DNA of 64,000 bases from Entonaema liquescens (GCA_902805475.1 CADCSX010000003.1:186001-250000), one strand, 5' to 3'; numbered from the stretch's first letter, positions 10,618 through 24,623 are shown. Notes: a model not told the origin generated them from the sequence alone. Translations and numbers: made by a program.

Positions 10618-11939
10618 AGCTCTACTTTCAGTCCTCTCTTCTGATTAGTGTTGTATGAGAAATTATGGCTTGGTACTAAGATTAAGTCGATATGTTTTGG
10701 TCTCGTATCGAAGATACTGAATGAAGAAAAGATTATCGATGGATGAAATTGGTGCGTTCACTTTAAGATGAAGCGACGAACGCATCTGAACATATAGTAA
10801 AAGTTTGGCTACATCTTGACATCCATAGGTAGCGACTTTGTTCCCATGGGAGTGAGTTGTTTTACAGTGTATAGGGACTGTTTACAGTTCATGTCGAAAT
10901 TTGACAACATCGCTATCACTTCTCTATACATCAGGGTAATACTCATAGCTTCATAAGTTGTGATTACAGAGTAACAATATGTGTATGTGAGTAAACTATG
11001 AGATGTAGTGGAGCCGAACTAGAGTTGTTGACTTGAGTGGTAGATGTTATCTATCCAGCAGATATAGACTCAATAGAAAGAGCTAGAAGCGAAGGATGAC
11101 ATAGAGTTGCTATTGAAATGAGTAGTTAAGAGACTACTGTCAGGTACGGTTTGAAGCCTCTCAGCTAGAACATCCCTAAGTCAGATAATCAAGTCACCTA
11201 TACATCTCCTATACCTATCACTAACCACGACGTAAACATGAAAAACCATCTTGACAGCTCATTACTTGGTTTGAACACAACTGCTACACAAATAAATCAT
11301 TTAGGTATTCACGTTCTCTTGGCTTACATTGCCTCAGGTAGCACAGCTCAGTCATGTACACAAAGTCTTACAAGTGATTTGGGGTAACACCACGGTACAG
11401 CCTCAAACAAAGTTACACTTTAGCAGACATGTTAACGGACAGTAGATCAACAGATAAATCACGATTGTGATAGAACGTAGAACAACAAGATTAATATCGA
11501 AACATGGCTTCAAACAAATAGCTATGTGCCTAGCTTAGCAAGGTATCGGCCCTCCTTCCCGACTCCTTTCCGTTGAAACTGAGTGCCAGAGGTATAACCG
11601 AACCACAACCTAAAACGCAACGCCTATCTAATGCAATTGTAAAGTCGGGCTTTTAAATCCCTAAAATCCTCTAATAGTACACGAGGAAAAGGGGAATATC
11701 CGTCTGCGACTCAAACCGCAACAACGCCTCTATATCTGATGACGCATGAGCTCCCCTCGTATGCTAAGAATAAATACCTATAGCACAAAGAAATGCTTTC
11801 CGATACGCCACTGGGAAATTTTATGGCCAATTCGGCAGCTTTAAAAGTACCGCCTACTGGTAGACACCTGTATTTGATATCAAAGGCATGCATTTCATAC
11901 CCAAGTAACTGTCGGATTATTCGTGAAGTCTGGCTGGGT
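10618..11939. other. Intergenic spacer of 1.3 kb
   Basis: Contains the promoter of the orphan gene (left) and the 3' flank of the KDM5 gene (right). No coding signal or structured repeat was seen. Confidence 0.5.
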
Positions 11940-14900
11940 TTAGTCAGAGTCTTCCATGTCCATCCCTCGTTCCGCTTCCAAAATGTCAGCCGTGACGCTC
12001 AATCGCTCTCTTTCCCGTTGCCTCTCCTTCTTCTTGGCGTCATCGTCATCATCCGCATTGGTGAGATCTAAGAACATCTTGTCGACGTCCCTATCATCCT
12101 CTTGTTGACCCTGTCCAATATTTTGTCTGCTGGTAAATGTGTCATCATGGTTCTGACTCCACACGTCCGGTCCGAAAATTTCCTCGGCCCGCTTACGCCC
12201 CGTCTCAGTGCGACGTAGGTACTCCAGGGCCTTGCCTTTACCAGCATCTGTGTTCAAATTCAAGCCATCATCTTGCCCGCGCTGTAGGCGTTCCTCTAGT
12301 GTTAAGGACGAATCCGGCGCGATTAGCTGAGGGCCTGAACCACTACTGGCAGATAAGAAGAAGTCTGGGTGTAGACCTGAAGTATTACCCATGTCCATAC
12401 TATCAGGCCGAAGTGACGACCCTGGCCGGCTAGAAGAGACCGAGTTGGATCGTTGCGGTGGATGCGCGTGTGATGTACTGGTCAGGGCTGGAGTAGACGG
12501 CGAACCCCGGGAATAGTAGACGCCGGAACCAAAAGAGTGGGAAGATGGGCTGGTTGCATTCGGAGGGACGAGATTATTGTTTGATGATGCTGCAGCCTTA
12601 GCAGCGGCTTCGGCGTTCAACGCTTTCCGTTTTAAGCTATTTGCCTTACTTTTCATATTCTCCGGAAGATCATCGGGGTCGTCTACCCCATACTGCGCTA
12701 ACATTTTCTGTAATTTGGTAGGCCGCGGCTTACGGGTGCTCTTCGAAACATCCAGTACGGGAGGTGGCTCTGGAGCGACCGGGTTCCATTTATGTAATTC
12801 TTGTCGGAAGAAGTTTGTCTCAAAGGATAGGAGAATCTCGGCGCCTTCGATTTTTCGCAAGTAGAACCTCTGTGTACCAGCTTCGGCTGCAGTCGTGAGA
12901 ACAGGATTGCAGAAGGCGGCAATGTGGTCCCGAAATTTCTGCGCATTGTCAATTATCTTTTTCAGCACTTCTTCCTCTTCCGGTTGGAAAGGCAGGTTAG
13001 GAATCTCCTCTTGCCAGGCAAGGAGGTCCTCCAGCTTTGGCCGCGCAGCATCTCGAGGAATTTTCACACGCCAATCGCAGATAGGACAGGTGTACTTATC
13101 ATCCTCCTTAACCTTCCCTCGGGCAATCTTAAGACACTTCCCATGATACCACTCGTGGCACAGCTCACATTCGATCATCATGCCAGCCTCGATACGGCGG
13201 CAGATGCAGAACACTTCCACTAGAGCTGGATCATTGAGGTCCCACGAAGTCCTTTGGATCTTGCCCTCACCTCTCTCCTCGCTGGCCGCTCTAGAAGCAG
13301 GCTCGGCTGGCAACCGAGGGGTATCATTACGGATGTCGAAGCAGGCCAAGTTGCGTTCTAGCACGTAGTCCATATGTGATTTGAGAATATGCAGTGGCGC
13401 ATTGGTCTTGCCGAAAAGCTTTTTTCCCTTTCGCATCCAATCTTCGTGACGTCTCTGCTCCTTTTCGAGGTCCAGGGTCCCGGTTGGTTTCGAGTTGAGA
13501 TCTTCTAGCTTTTTCATGATTTCGACAACCTCTGCGTACTTTGGCCTCTTCTTGTAGTCAGGATTCTTCGACCGCTCCGTGAGATCAATAATCTGGCGAT
13601 GAGCCTCCCGCTGTTTATGAAGAATTTGATCGACAGCGGCTAAGGTCTCTGCTGTCACAGGCAGGTTGTTGACTTGAACTTGGTTTGAGAGAGCCTCGAG
13701 CTGCGGGTAATGAACTATCTCTGCGTTGATAAGCTCCTTCGCTTTGGCCTCCCACTGCATGCCCGCCTGGTACTTGTCGCCGAAAAACCTCATGTTATCG
13801 TTATACAAAGGAATTTCTAATCGATTACCTTCTTCGAGCAGTTCCCTAACATCTTTAAGCGTTAGGAACATCCCCCTATTCGACTTGGCCTTGGCGTTCC
13901 ATTTGGTCTGCTCCAAAATCTCAGACAGCTTGTCGAGCTCTGGCATATCGACATTGAACGCACGGCCCTCCTCTATTAATTCTTCGATAGATTCTTGACC
14001 ACACCCACGCTCTAGAAACTGTTCGGCATTCTTCTGGAAACTTCTGATGGAATTGGCACGTTCTTGCAACTGCTGGATCTCGGGACAGTCGAAGCCGATG
14101 CGCTCCGCGTCGTCGATCAAGCGGTAGATATTTTCGACTCGACGGAGCTCACGTTCTCTTTGCTCCTGGGAAGAGCTACCGATGGACTTTCGTAATCCGC
14201 TCTGCCAGACTTTGTCATTTTTACGGCGGTTCTGCTGTTTTCGCACCGTATAATTAGTCGCCTCTTCGACCCATTCGTTGCAACGATCAACGAATTCCCT
14301 GAGCGATGGCAAGGAGGGGAGGTCGTACGGTATTCGTTCACCCTCACTAAGGAGGTTTCGCAGCGTTTTCAGCGCCGGCTTCCCTCCTTCGTCGAGAAGC
14401 TTCTCGTACTTGTCTTCCCACGCTTCCGGCAAGTTGGCCTTATCTGCCACCTTCTGGTAGGTCTCATTGAGTTCCTCATTGGTCTTGCGATAATATAGTT
14501 TATGATGGTCGCCTGCATAGCGCTCGGGTTCGGGGGTGTCACAACAGGGATGCTGCCCGGCATGCTGAATACACAGGACTTTGCCGGATTGGAGACACTT
14601 AAATCTTGATAGGTAAGCATAACATTTGCAATAAGCGCACTGGTACTCTTCCTCGGAAACATCTTCAGTAGACACTTCGAATGCGAGAGAGCAATGCCCA
14701 TCAGATTCTTCGTTCAACGAGCAAGATCGGTGACCGTCTTCTTGGTGCTTAGCGATGAACTCCTTTCGCTGCTCAAGTTCTCGCTTGTGGATCCTCTCGA
14801 GGGCTGGTGCTAGCCACCTCGCAGTCTGAATCGTCAATCCCAGACTAGTTCCCTCGGCCGCTGTCCATAGAAGTTCATCATGCGAGAAGCATGGCTGCCT

Positions 14901-17842
14901 GCGGAACTGCTGTAACCGTTCCACACCAGCGAGGCCATAGGGTTCCCAATCGGATGGTGCAAAATTAACAGCCTCGTTAAAATTGAAACCATGATTAAAA
15001 CCAGCATGATAGGCTTGAGGAAATGTGAGGACAAGCTGGCCGGCTCGCTGGTCAAGGGCATAAACACGGACACCCGCCTTTTGAAGCTGCTCGGGTGTAA
15101 GAAGCGTAACAAGCTGGAACAAGAGATCCGGCTGCGTTTCGAAAAGCTCCGGTACCGCTTCCTTCATAGCGTTCTCGAATTTTTCAGTGTCCTCGGCTGG
15201 TATGCCGTACCAAGTTTTTGTTGCCCCGAAGTGCTGATAATTAATCGAATACGCAAAGTGGTCCTCGTTATGCCAACAAAATGTCGAGAATATCATGCCA
15301 ACGTAGACCCACGGAACAGTCATGCCTGAGATGTCAGATTTGATGTGGCGGAAAAGACTCTCTTGGTGCAACGGCATTACAGTTAAATTCCAAGGATCGG
15401 TAGAGTATGGATCGCACGGGTTACGCTCGGCCGTAGGGAAGCCGGAACCGTGAGTCGTGCAATGGATGTCCGCACCATATTCCACCTCGACCGTTTCCTC
15501 GGTATTAGTGACAAGCTTCCAGAATTCTTTTTCTACATCATCTTCTGTCACTGGTCTCGGGCATTTCAATACCGTATCGTAAGGCATACGGTTTTCGAAA
15601 TACGCTTGCTTGAACTCTGCGGCTTTCTCTTGGAACTGCTTGAGGGAGTATAGTCCGCCTTCTTCGAAGCCGAACTGGCCGTCACCAACAAGGCATCGAT
15701 GACAATTCCACTCGGTATCCGGTTTATGCTTAATAGGGGGGTCTAAGCAAGCCCCATGGTATCCATGGTCGCAGGACTCACATACAGCTATGTAGCCCGC
15801 TTCGTCACCTTTGCCGCATACTTCGCATTTCTATTATAGCAAATTAATAAAAACACCACAGCAAAGTAGAAGGGATGTAGTCTATATAGAATTCCTACCT
15901 CGCTTGGACTGGACGATTCGTCTCGGGATATTGGTATTCTGGGAGCTGAAGGTCGGAATACTGACATATGCGAACCAGCTACGGTAGGCACGGTTTCTAG
16001 ACGCCGACCTGCATTAGTTTCACAAGCGATCGAACCAATCATCGACTTCAAAAGACAAAACATCCATTGTAAGGTCTCCGCCCCTGCTGTGCATTGCTGC
16101 ACGGCAAGGCGCATGATTGAGACCCTGCACAATTGCGGCCTCACTAATGGGAAGCACACCACAAAGGAAATGATATACCACTAACACCGAAGGTAAACGC
16201 AACAAACAAAGAGATCACGATAACATCAGAGGGAAAAGAAAAATCAAACTCGTAGAGCCATGAAAAGACAAAAGAAAATACACAAGGAATAATTTAAGTG
16301 ATGGGTAAAACTTAGTGATGATTAGGATTAATGTTAGAAAATAATACGGACCTTTCTTGAGTCTTTTACTCCTCCTACTACCACTTTCTGAATCGTCTTT
16401 ATCAGTGCCGTTATCCTTCTTTGCCGAATCTAAGCTGTCGGAACTAAGTTGACGTTTTAGAGCTGTGGCAGGGCCGAGTCCGGACGGTCGGAAATCTGGA
16501 GTGTTTTTGGCGGATGGATGTGGGCTTCCATGGCGTTTCGGAGGCGGAGTAAAGCCTTTAGGATCCGTTGGAGTAGGTCGGTTAACACTTGTAAATCCGC
16601 TGTTGACCGCTGTGAAACCACCAGAGTTGATAGCAGTAAACCCTCCAGATGAAGGTTGCGAAGTAACCGCTGGCGCATCCGCCATGATAGTGTCGCGGTC
16701 ATTTTCTTGCTTCGGGACATTCAGACTCTGTTGAAGGATATCGCTCGCATGCCGAGCAGGTGATTCAGCTCGTAAACTAGACGGAGTATTCATAGCCGAC
16801 CTCTTAATCGGACTGGGCGCCGGGCTAGGGGTTAATGGCCCGCCATATTCGTACTCTAATTGCTGATAGACTCCAGGTTTTGCTTGGCGCAAATAATTCT
16901 CGTACGGAGTAAGCCATCGATCATACGAGTTTTTAAGGGATGTTGATAATGACGACATGATCTTCCCGCTATATCCCAAATCTCTCCCGATCTCCGCCCA
17001 TTTCTTTGTCTTGCAGACTTTTTCAAATCCCCCACGAGATTCAACCGCCTTTTTCAGCTTGTATAGGTCGAGAGGCTTCTTGTCCACGTATGGCAACCGG
17101 TTCAGGTTGGTTCCTTGCTGCTTATGGTATTTGGCAAGGGCATCCAAATAAGTCAGATTCGCTCGTGTACCTGGTATCAACAAGTTAACAACGAGTACTA
17201 CAAGGACCATAAGTATTTTATTACGGATTACTCACGGCCATCAACTGAGTTCAATTCTTGCTTTCGTGTTCTAAAATGGAATTTCTGTAGACTGTTAGTA
17301 AAAACCGAGACACTTTCCAAATACGTAGACTCCACAAAATAAAAATAGCTTCAATATTCTTCTACTGTGCCTGATTGAGATATTTCTAGACTCACCTCGG
17401 TATCAATCGCGAAATCGGGGTTCCATGAGTCGGGAGGGATGACCTTGCAGATACCGTAATTGCGGGCTTCGGGCGTGATTTTTCGAACGTACTCAAATGG
17501 ATCTTTCCATTCCTCTTCGGTCGGTCGATAAGTCGGTGCTTCTTCGAGCCCGAATAACCTATTTTGCTTGGACGACTCTCGACTGGCTGTGGGTTGACCC
17601 CTTCTCTCAACTGATGTAAGGTCTAGCGGGGCACTACGCAGCGAGCTGAGAGGGACTGGGGGATTCGTTGGGTGATAGCCATTCGAGTTGACCTGCGTCT
17701 TGGATTTCGCGCCATTAGATGTGGAGGATGTATGACCTGCAGAATTGGCGGCGCCGACAGCAGGAGAAGCTCTCGAGCTTGCATTGGTACTACTAACACC
17801 TCCAACGCCGCCGGTATGGCTGACGGAGGGGGTGGAAACCAT
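11940..17842 (-). CDS. kdmB: KDM5/JARID1-family histone H3K4 demethylase
   Basis: Five exons, 17842-17396, 17284-17236, 17170-16352, 15996-15899 and 15830-11940, sum to 5304 nt, or 1767 residues. Domains in order are JmjN (about 105-165, exons 1-2), ARID (exon 3), a PHD finger ([12 protein letters not shown] onward, about 472-520), JmjC, a C5HC2 zinc finger ([15 protein letters not shown]), the PLU-1-like helical region and a second PHD ([18 protein letters not shown]). Iron ligands are His658, Glu660 (HNED) and His746; the 88-residue spacing equals that of known KDM5 enzymes. The family removes H3K4me3/me2 using Fe(II) and 2-oxoglutarate, repressing transcription in the nucleus. Exon 2 is only 49 nt. 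The intron at 16351-15997 is long (355 nt) and uses a weak GTCCGT donor, so that junction is the least certain. The symbol follows the Aspergillus naming. Confidence 0.93.
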
Positions 17843-20800
17843 GATTCACGACGTGCAATAACGCTAGAAAATGGCTTGAACGATATTTCCAACGGTCCCA
17901 GAGTAAGTAATAGTAGGCTACGTATGCCGACCACCGCCAAGTGGTGAGAAGTGTGAGGCTGTCACAAGGAAGGTGAGCTGTACGTGCATCGCATGAATGT
18001 CCTACCGGGATCGTGATGGAGCCACCGCTGGAGTTAGCAGGAGGCAGCTGGCGTCGAAGGGGCGAAATTCTGTTCGACTAGATATCGTGTTTCGGATCGT
18101 GTGGGGTGTCGGTACCGTGTAGATGTAGTGGAAAACCGCGATACGGGACTCGAAAAGTGAGGTGAGTATGGTACCTGGTCAGAATATACAACCAAGAGAT
18201 ACTACTTGGACCAACGACAAATTAGGTAAAGCAGTGTTGCCGATCCGATGTCCTGGTATGTATTGCACCTCAACCGCCACGGCGCAACCTCGAATATTCC
18301 CAATTACTGAATTAATAGAATCATTAGTGGCCAAATATAAAAGCCGAATGGAAATGACACTCAATGGGGGTGGTGAATGGGAAGGGGTCGTGATCCGATA
18401 TGTGTGAATTAGGAGGTGTTGGTTAAGTCGAAGAGGGTTGTATGGGTGGTATGGGTTGCATGTTAGATTGAGAAGAAGGGAAGTTTAGTTTTGAGATGTC
18501 AAGTATGGAGATATGGGTGGAAGGTAGGTATGAACAATAGTCGTGTAAGTTAGAACGGAAAACGGATTAGTAGATTGGATAGAGCGGAATGGGTAAGTAA
18601 GGTCTGTTTGGTACGGTGGGAACGTGGAACGTGGAACGTGGGTTGGTCAGGTTATTCAAAAGCCTCCTAACCTCCGTTTAAAACAGAAAATGTGTACGAA
18701 AAGGTAACGTACAAAAGAGGCGAGAGAGAAACGGGATAGGGTCACGCAGGCGCAGGCGCGGCTTGAACATGGAAGTACCTAAGATTTTGGGGATTGGGAA
18801 AAGTAGAAAGAAGAAGCAGAAGTGGATATGATGTGGGTGGATGCGACTCGTAGCTGTCGTCGGGATTTTGTGCCCAGACCCATTTAAAGAACAAAGTGGA
18901 TCTCAAGCTACACTATATGAGGGTACGTACCTACTTTTGTGCAGGGTACGAATATACATTATATTATGTACCTTACATAAGTAACTTCATACACTTGAAT
19001 CAATGGAGGTTCCCATCTAATACGGTTCCGCATCAGGTATACCGCTGCAACTTTAACGCCGCCATAAGCTAAACGTAGGTACTTCTACCCGAGCATAGGC
19101 GACAATATAGTATGTGAGTATAGTAGATATACTTTTCACCAGTCTTCGCACGTTCCCATTCCATCTAACGTTGGCCTCAACTTTTAATATCACATTTCCC
19201 TTTTCTGTTTCCCCTTCCTTTCTGTCGCATAAATCCGCCCAGTGCGAAGTTAAACAAACCATGTGACGATATCAGCGAAACAACGAGTTCATCCTCGTAA
19301 ACCGAGCTAGGCCGAACCGCGTATATAACCTGTTACGCACTTTTATTGCTCTTGTTATTCCAGATACAATATCCCGTCCTTGATGCTTTGATACCTAAGG
19401 GAGAATGTTTCAAAATTCACTTACCTACGTAGCCTGAATATTGGCGCCTTTCCCGGAGAGATGCAAATTCTGTCATTCTTACTCAATGTGGCTTACGTGC
19501 AAGAAACAAATGCGGGCTGACACTCTCAAAAGTCCCAAAGAGAGATAGGGTGAATGGTACGATGCGCATACTCTATACGGTCAAATACCGACACTACCTA
19601 CATAATGAAAATGCGGTCACGCTATGAATTATACCAGCTACGTACTTGATATTGTCTGGTTGCCTATTCTATTAGTCCGATACTCATTTTATATAGATTT
19701 CCTAGATAGGTCAGGGTTTATACAGACCCTGAACCTTGATAATCTAAGATTGTCGGTGTATATATCATCTAAGGATCGTGAGATCTATAGTCGAACGTAG
19801 AAATCGGAAACAAACAGGAATTCAATTGTCGGGGGTTGCTTGGACCCCGGTAAACTACAAGATTTGCGATATTTTGCCCACCCGAGGTCAGAGCAGGACG
19901 AACAGGACGGGTAAATAATAACAATAATAATATTGCAGCTAGCTGTTTAAGAAAAAAGAAAAAAGAAAAAAAAGTCGATCCCAGTGTGGAAGGTATAATA
20001 ATACCTACTAAATGCATGTCATCTGCTTCCCCATGAATTAAGACGAGGCTGCGCGGATTACGCCGACGCTATTTTGAATACTACGCGTGTTGTTGGGTGG
20101 CTCCGTTTTCTGGCTGCTTGCTATTCTAATTTCTCTTTTCCCTTTTGCTATTCGTCTACATTACATCCGTAAATCGCCCCATGATAACTCCCTGTGTATC
20201 ATTCGGCTGATTGAACTTATTCCGTATCAAAGATCTGATAAATGCCTGTTATGCGGGGATCCTAAGCGCTAGTTGCAGCCGAGATATCTTACGGTCCGAA
20301 TGGTCGCAATCAAACTACTCAGGTTCATAATTGGAGAATTTGGTCGGCGAGGTTGGTCAACATGCGCCAGTCCGAAAGAAAAAATAAAATCGAATTGATA
20401 TTCGCGGACAAACTTACAGGGATCAGGGCCAATGAGTCGTCTAACGAACCAATAATAGAGGAGTGACGTTTGAAAATATGGACTCCTATCCCTGCCCTGC
20501 ATGACGGGAACACCACGCGAGCACTCACAGATGGGAAAGGTCCAGCGTAGCCGAGTAGCGAACAGTTTTGGGTCTCATCACCATAAAAAGGGTAAAAAGG
20601 GGGCCTAATATTTTTGCGGGGAGTAGCACGCCTCTGTACCTAATATATACGTTCATGTAGTACACACGCATATTTGCATCAAGTACCTATATGATACGGA
20701 TGAATGATATATTTCAACCCATTTTGAAATTCTTTATATTTGGACGAGATAGACAAAACACAAAGTCATCGTCTCCCGTAACTGATAGTAGTACTAGACG

Positions 20801-20858
20801 CCTTGCTATAAGAGCCAAGAAACCTATCGAAAACTTTATAATTCAAAAGACTACGGTC
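17843..20858. other. Intergenic spacer of 3.0 kb between KDM5 and SLX1
   Basis: Upstream region of KDM5 followed by AT-leaning sequence and the 3' flank of SLX1. The 18.1-18.9 kb part is purine-rich on the plus strand, with many short GGTA/GGAA tracts. I find no gene, tRNA or delimited repeat. Confidence 0.5.
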
Positions 20859-21883
20859 TCATATATTAGACTCGACCCGTGCTTTTCGTTTTCTAGGTTT
20901 CTTGAGCAGCTTCTCGATCTCTTTGGGCCCTCTTATTCTCAAGCTCATCTCCTTCATGAGATCGCCCCACACTACTTTGCCTTCACATCGTGGACAATGT
21001 CCAGATATAGGTATGATTTCCTCGCCGGTCTCTTTTCCAAGCAAATGCTTACTCCAGCATGTTATATGTCCGGTACCCTCGCAGTCGGTGTTTGAACATG
21101 TTGCATAGAGGCCCTTGCCAGGATCAAGGTGTTCCCGGCAGAATATGCAGTCACCTTCCCTCTCAAAGTCATATATAGACTGTGTCTTGGCCACATAACT
21201 CTTCATCGGGGCATAGTCGAGCGGTAGAGCATGAATACCCCAAGCCTGCTCTAACTCATTTTCCGTGTCAGAGCTTCCACCATCTTTTGGACTGGTGCCC
21301 TCCGGGTTGAAATCAGTCAGGACCGGAATCGTATCTCGAAGAGGCTCATCTACGGTATTACACCATTTCTCCCACGCTTCATGGACTTCAGGTACGAAAA
21401 AGTGTAATCTTAAAGGCCACCTTACAAAACTAGGGACACCAAGGAGAAGGTGTAGGTTTGATAATATAGATATCAATGTATGACGTGGGCGCTTAGGATG
21501 GCCGTTTCGCTTCCTGCCTGCTGCAGCGGATATCCGAGATGTAGATGGAATATGTAGTGATACGTGGGGATTATTTAGGGCCCATCTGAGAAACGGTCAG
21601 CTTACATATGAGAAAATATAATGACTCTTCAACTTAAGATTACATACTCAAATTTCAAGGCAGCTACCATTCCAGGGAAACCTGACACAAGACCAACCAT
21701 CTCCCACGGCCTTAGCTTGCTCCTCGATGTACGTGCGGCGCCACCTTTAGCCTCACCATTATGTTGCTTAAGTCGTCGAGGTGGATTAGGAGTCGAACCA
21801 ATATATAAAGAGGCATTTCGGACTGTTGACCGTAGGATATAGACCGTATATAACGGGGGAATGGGTTTTGATAGGGTAGACAT
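20859..21883 (-). CDS. SLX1: Structure-specific endonuclease catalytic subunit SLX1
   Basis: Two exons, 21883-21648 and 21585-20859, give 320 residues, typical for Slx1. The N-terminal GIY-YIG nuclease domain shows YTVYILRS (Tyr12/Tyr15), LYIGST (27-31), the catalytic Arg in PPRRLKQH (36-37) and the metal-binding Glu79 in KFEWALNNP. The intron splits the Glu79 codon (GA|A). The C-terminal SLX1-type RING is complete ([36 protein letters not shown]) and is followed by a basic tail. With scaffold Slx4 the enzyme cuts branched DNA such as Holliday junctions and flaps during replication-fork repair. Donor GTATGT and acceptor CTCAG are both strong. Confidence 0.95.
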
Positions 21884-22493
21884 TTTCTTGACAGTTTGGC
21901 GCGTCTTAACAATGAGTCTTTGAATTTCTGGTGGTGAGATAAGATCGGTACCCGCTGCAAGGAGCCGATTCCATTTCTATTACGAGGACACTATTTAATA
22001 AATGGCCTTATTGTGGTTGATTTAATTTACTGATTTCACCGATCTCAGTAAGGTGTTGCGATGGTTGTAAAGGATAAAAATAAAAATTGATAAAAGGCAT
22101 GTGTTATTTACATTGTAGAACCATACATGTACACTAGTAGACGTCACAAGCAACATATGTACCTATGTAAGCGTACATGTAGCGAAAATATTAGGAGATA
22201 AGGTTTAACGTGGTGGGGGTTATGTGGGGTTAACGTAGCCGCATGGATCAACCGATCTTGGTCCTAGAAGTATTCCTCAAAGTATTCAGCTAGTTATCGA
22301 TAAACTATTTCATAACGTCTCATAGCTTTATTAATAAAGGCATTGCTTTCTCATAAAGATTAATATCTCATTATATACAATTTAATAGGCTATGATGCTA
22401 TCATGGACGAGATAGTATCACCAATATTTCTAATAGCGCAGCAATCCGAAAGCTGCTCGATATTATTCATTACTCATAGGTACATAGGCACTT
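21884..22493. other. Intergenic region of 610 bases
   Basis: Promoter of SLX1 and 3' flank of SF3A3. AT-rich, with no coding signal. Confidence 0.5.
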
Positions 22494-24074
22494 TTACAAC
22501 AGACCCTGTTTCTGTAAATCATAGTAGACCTTCTCTGGCATGACATTGCCTTCGGCATCTTCCATCTGGACCACGCTCCCGTCATCCACCTTATCCTTAC
22601 GCTTGTCCTTCTGCATTTTCTCCCATAACCTTAGCGCCTCGTCGATTCCAGTGATGTCTCGGAAGAGAGTAGTGTTGGTGATTCCTAAACACTTCAGGCC
22701 ATAGATATGACGTGCCTCGTTGAAGTGCTTGTCAAAGGCCCTCCTTCCCATATACACAAAGTTACCACATATCTCGCATGGAAACTCGACACCAAGGCCG
22801 TGAAGCTTATACAACCAAAATGGAATAGGCTTACCATCCCAAGCAAGTGGTAGCTTCAGCGGATTATAAATCTTGTCCTCATCATCGTTATCCTCGCCGT
22901 CCTCAGCGTCCTTGGCATTGGATGTGGTAGTTGTGGCGTTGAATAGATTTTCTAATTCTTGTTGCCTCTCACGCTCCGTCATGCCTTGCTTCCGTTCAAC
23001 GTTCACTCTGGTATCGCTTCGTTCGGTACTCATGGCACTGGCGAGCCGCTTTACTCGGAATTCCCTTTCAGCGATGGCTCGTTCTTTTAATCGGTGAGTT
23101 GAAGTATTTCCTTTGTGAGTGTTGGTAGATCCTCCCCCATCTTCTTCCGACGCGCCTTGTAATCTCTGCGCGCGCTCTGCTGCTGCTCGGACATGCTTCT
23201 TGCCCGAAAGATGGCCCTTATAGACGTTCTCATTCTTGAATTCCCTCTCGCAGTCATCGCACCATACTGCTTCGGCTGCGGATGCCTGCTTCGTAGCACT
23301 GCTAGACTTCCCATTTTGCTCCACCTTCCAGTCCGGAATTTCATCCCGCTCCCAAGCAGACTCGAATTCTTTGTCAAAGTCGGCAATCACCTTGTCGACA
23401 TTTTCTAATGGCCTTGTCTTTCTCATAAAAGTCTCAAGATCTAGAGCGAGTTGGCCAACATACTTGAAGTATTGATCAGTCATCTTCTCGGATCTCTTCA
23501 GTCCACCAGCACCGGGGGCGAAGTTATCAAACGAGTCCAGGTATTGGAGATAGCTTAACCTCTTCGTGTTGGGGAGGTTAAGATACATCTCGTGGCAGGT
23601 ATGTAGATCGAAGAAACGACCAAACGCTTCCTCCCCAGTAAACATAGTATCCACAATGCTGGGTTCGGATTCGGCATCGGGTCCCCTTTTAGGTCGATAC
23701 GCGCGCTCAAGGTTCTCGACAGGCTCGTTGGGATATTTCGCATGGAACCTCTTTATATCGGCTAGCTGCTTGTAGAACTCCTCCATTGGATCACCACTGC
23801 CAATCTGTTGGATCTCGCGCGATCTCGATCCGTCCCCATCGCGATAGATGGAAAGAAGTTTGGTAGACTGCGACGATATGCGATCAAGAAACTGTGCTAT
23901 TTGATGATCTCGCGCTAAGCGATCGCGTATCTGGAGGGCATGGTCAGCAATAAAATACTATACGTGTAAATATAAGGAACTAACATGTTTGGGTTCATCG
24001 CCAATTCGATCCGCGATACCCTGCTCGAGGCGTTCCAGGTCCTCATGTAAGAACCTTTGCTCTTCTAACAGCAT
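22494..24074 (-). CDS. SF3A3: Splicing factor SF3A subunit 3 (SF3a60 / Prp9)
   Basis: Two exons, 24074-23985 (exactly 30 codons) and 23930-22494, give 508 residues, the expected SF3A3 length. The N-terminus (MLLEEQRFLHEDLERLEQGIADR) and the DRLARDHQIAQFLDRI helix are characteristic. A U1-type C2H2 finger follows (WCDDCEREFKNENVYKGHL), then an acidic linker and the C-terminal matrin-type finger (FPCEICGNFVYMGRRAFDKH, then HFNEARHIYGLKCLGI). The protein is part of the SF3a complex of U2 snRNP and acts at branch-site recognition in the nucleus. The donor is GTTAGT; the acceptor is CTCCAG. The gene is transcribed away from the eIF4A-III gene. Confidence 0.96.
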
Positions 24075-24623
24075 CTTAACTTAAAAGTAAAAGGCCTCAG
24101 CTATACTTATTTAAAGCTTGAAGGAATTGAATTAGTCCCGTAAGATGCAATCAAATAATAAAAATGAAGAAGACGATGTTAATTCAAACATGGGAAAATG
24201 ATGATGATGATGATGATGAGGCTGAAGAGAAATTGGTTGAGCCTTGAGGTGAAATTGTTTATGGCCAATTAGGTCGCGCTTCCCAATTCACGTTGCCACA
24301 GTACTAGGTAGCTTAGGTACAATACATTTACATATATAGATAGCGGCTTCTAGTGGGTCAACCACCTCTATAGCAGGTACCTACCTAAGTATTGCATAGG
24401 TATTTAGCATGTTTTTTTTTTTAGCCACAGATTGCACCAGGCTCCATAAAACTCTCCAGCTTAGCTCAAACTCAACTTTCCATCGACCGTGAATTCATCG
24501 GTTTATCTTTACGCCTTCTTCAAAATCAAAGTCAACGCGCATCTTTCAATACCCAGCGCGATTCAAGTAACATACCCATTTAGTCAATACTCGACTAGAC
24601 TCGTCCCATTCTTCATATTCATC
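24075..24623. promoter_or_regulatory. Shared divergent promoter region of SF3A3 and eIF4A-III/FAL1
   Basis: The start codons of the two genes lie 549 bases apart on opposite strands. The interval holds an (ATG)7 microsatellite at 24198-24218, several TACCTA/TAGGTA hexamers (24299-24386) and a poly-T run at about 24412-24422. There is no intervening gene. Confidence 0.7.
24198..24218. repeat. (ATG)7 microsatellite
   Basis: Seven perfect ATG units in the shared SF3A3-FAL1 promoter. They are not in a coding region. Confidence 0.9.
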
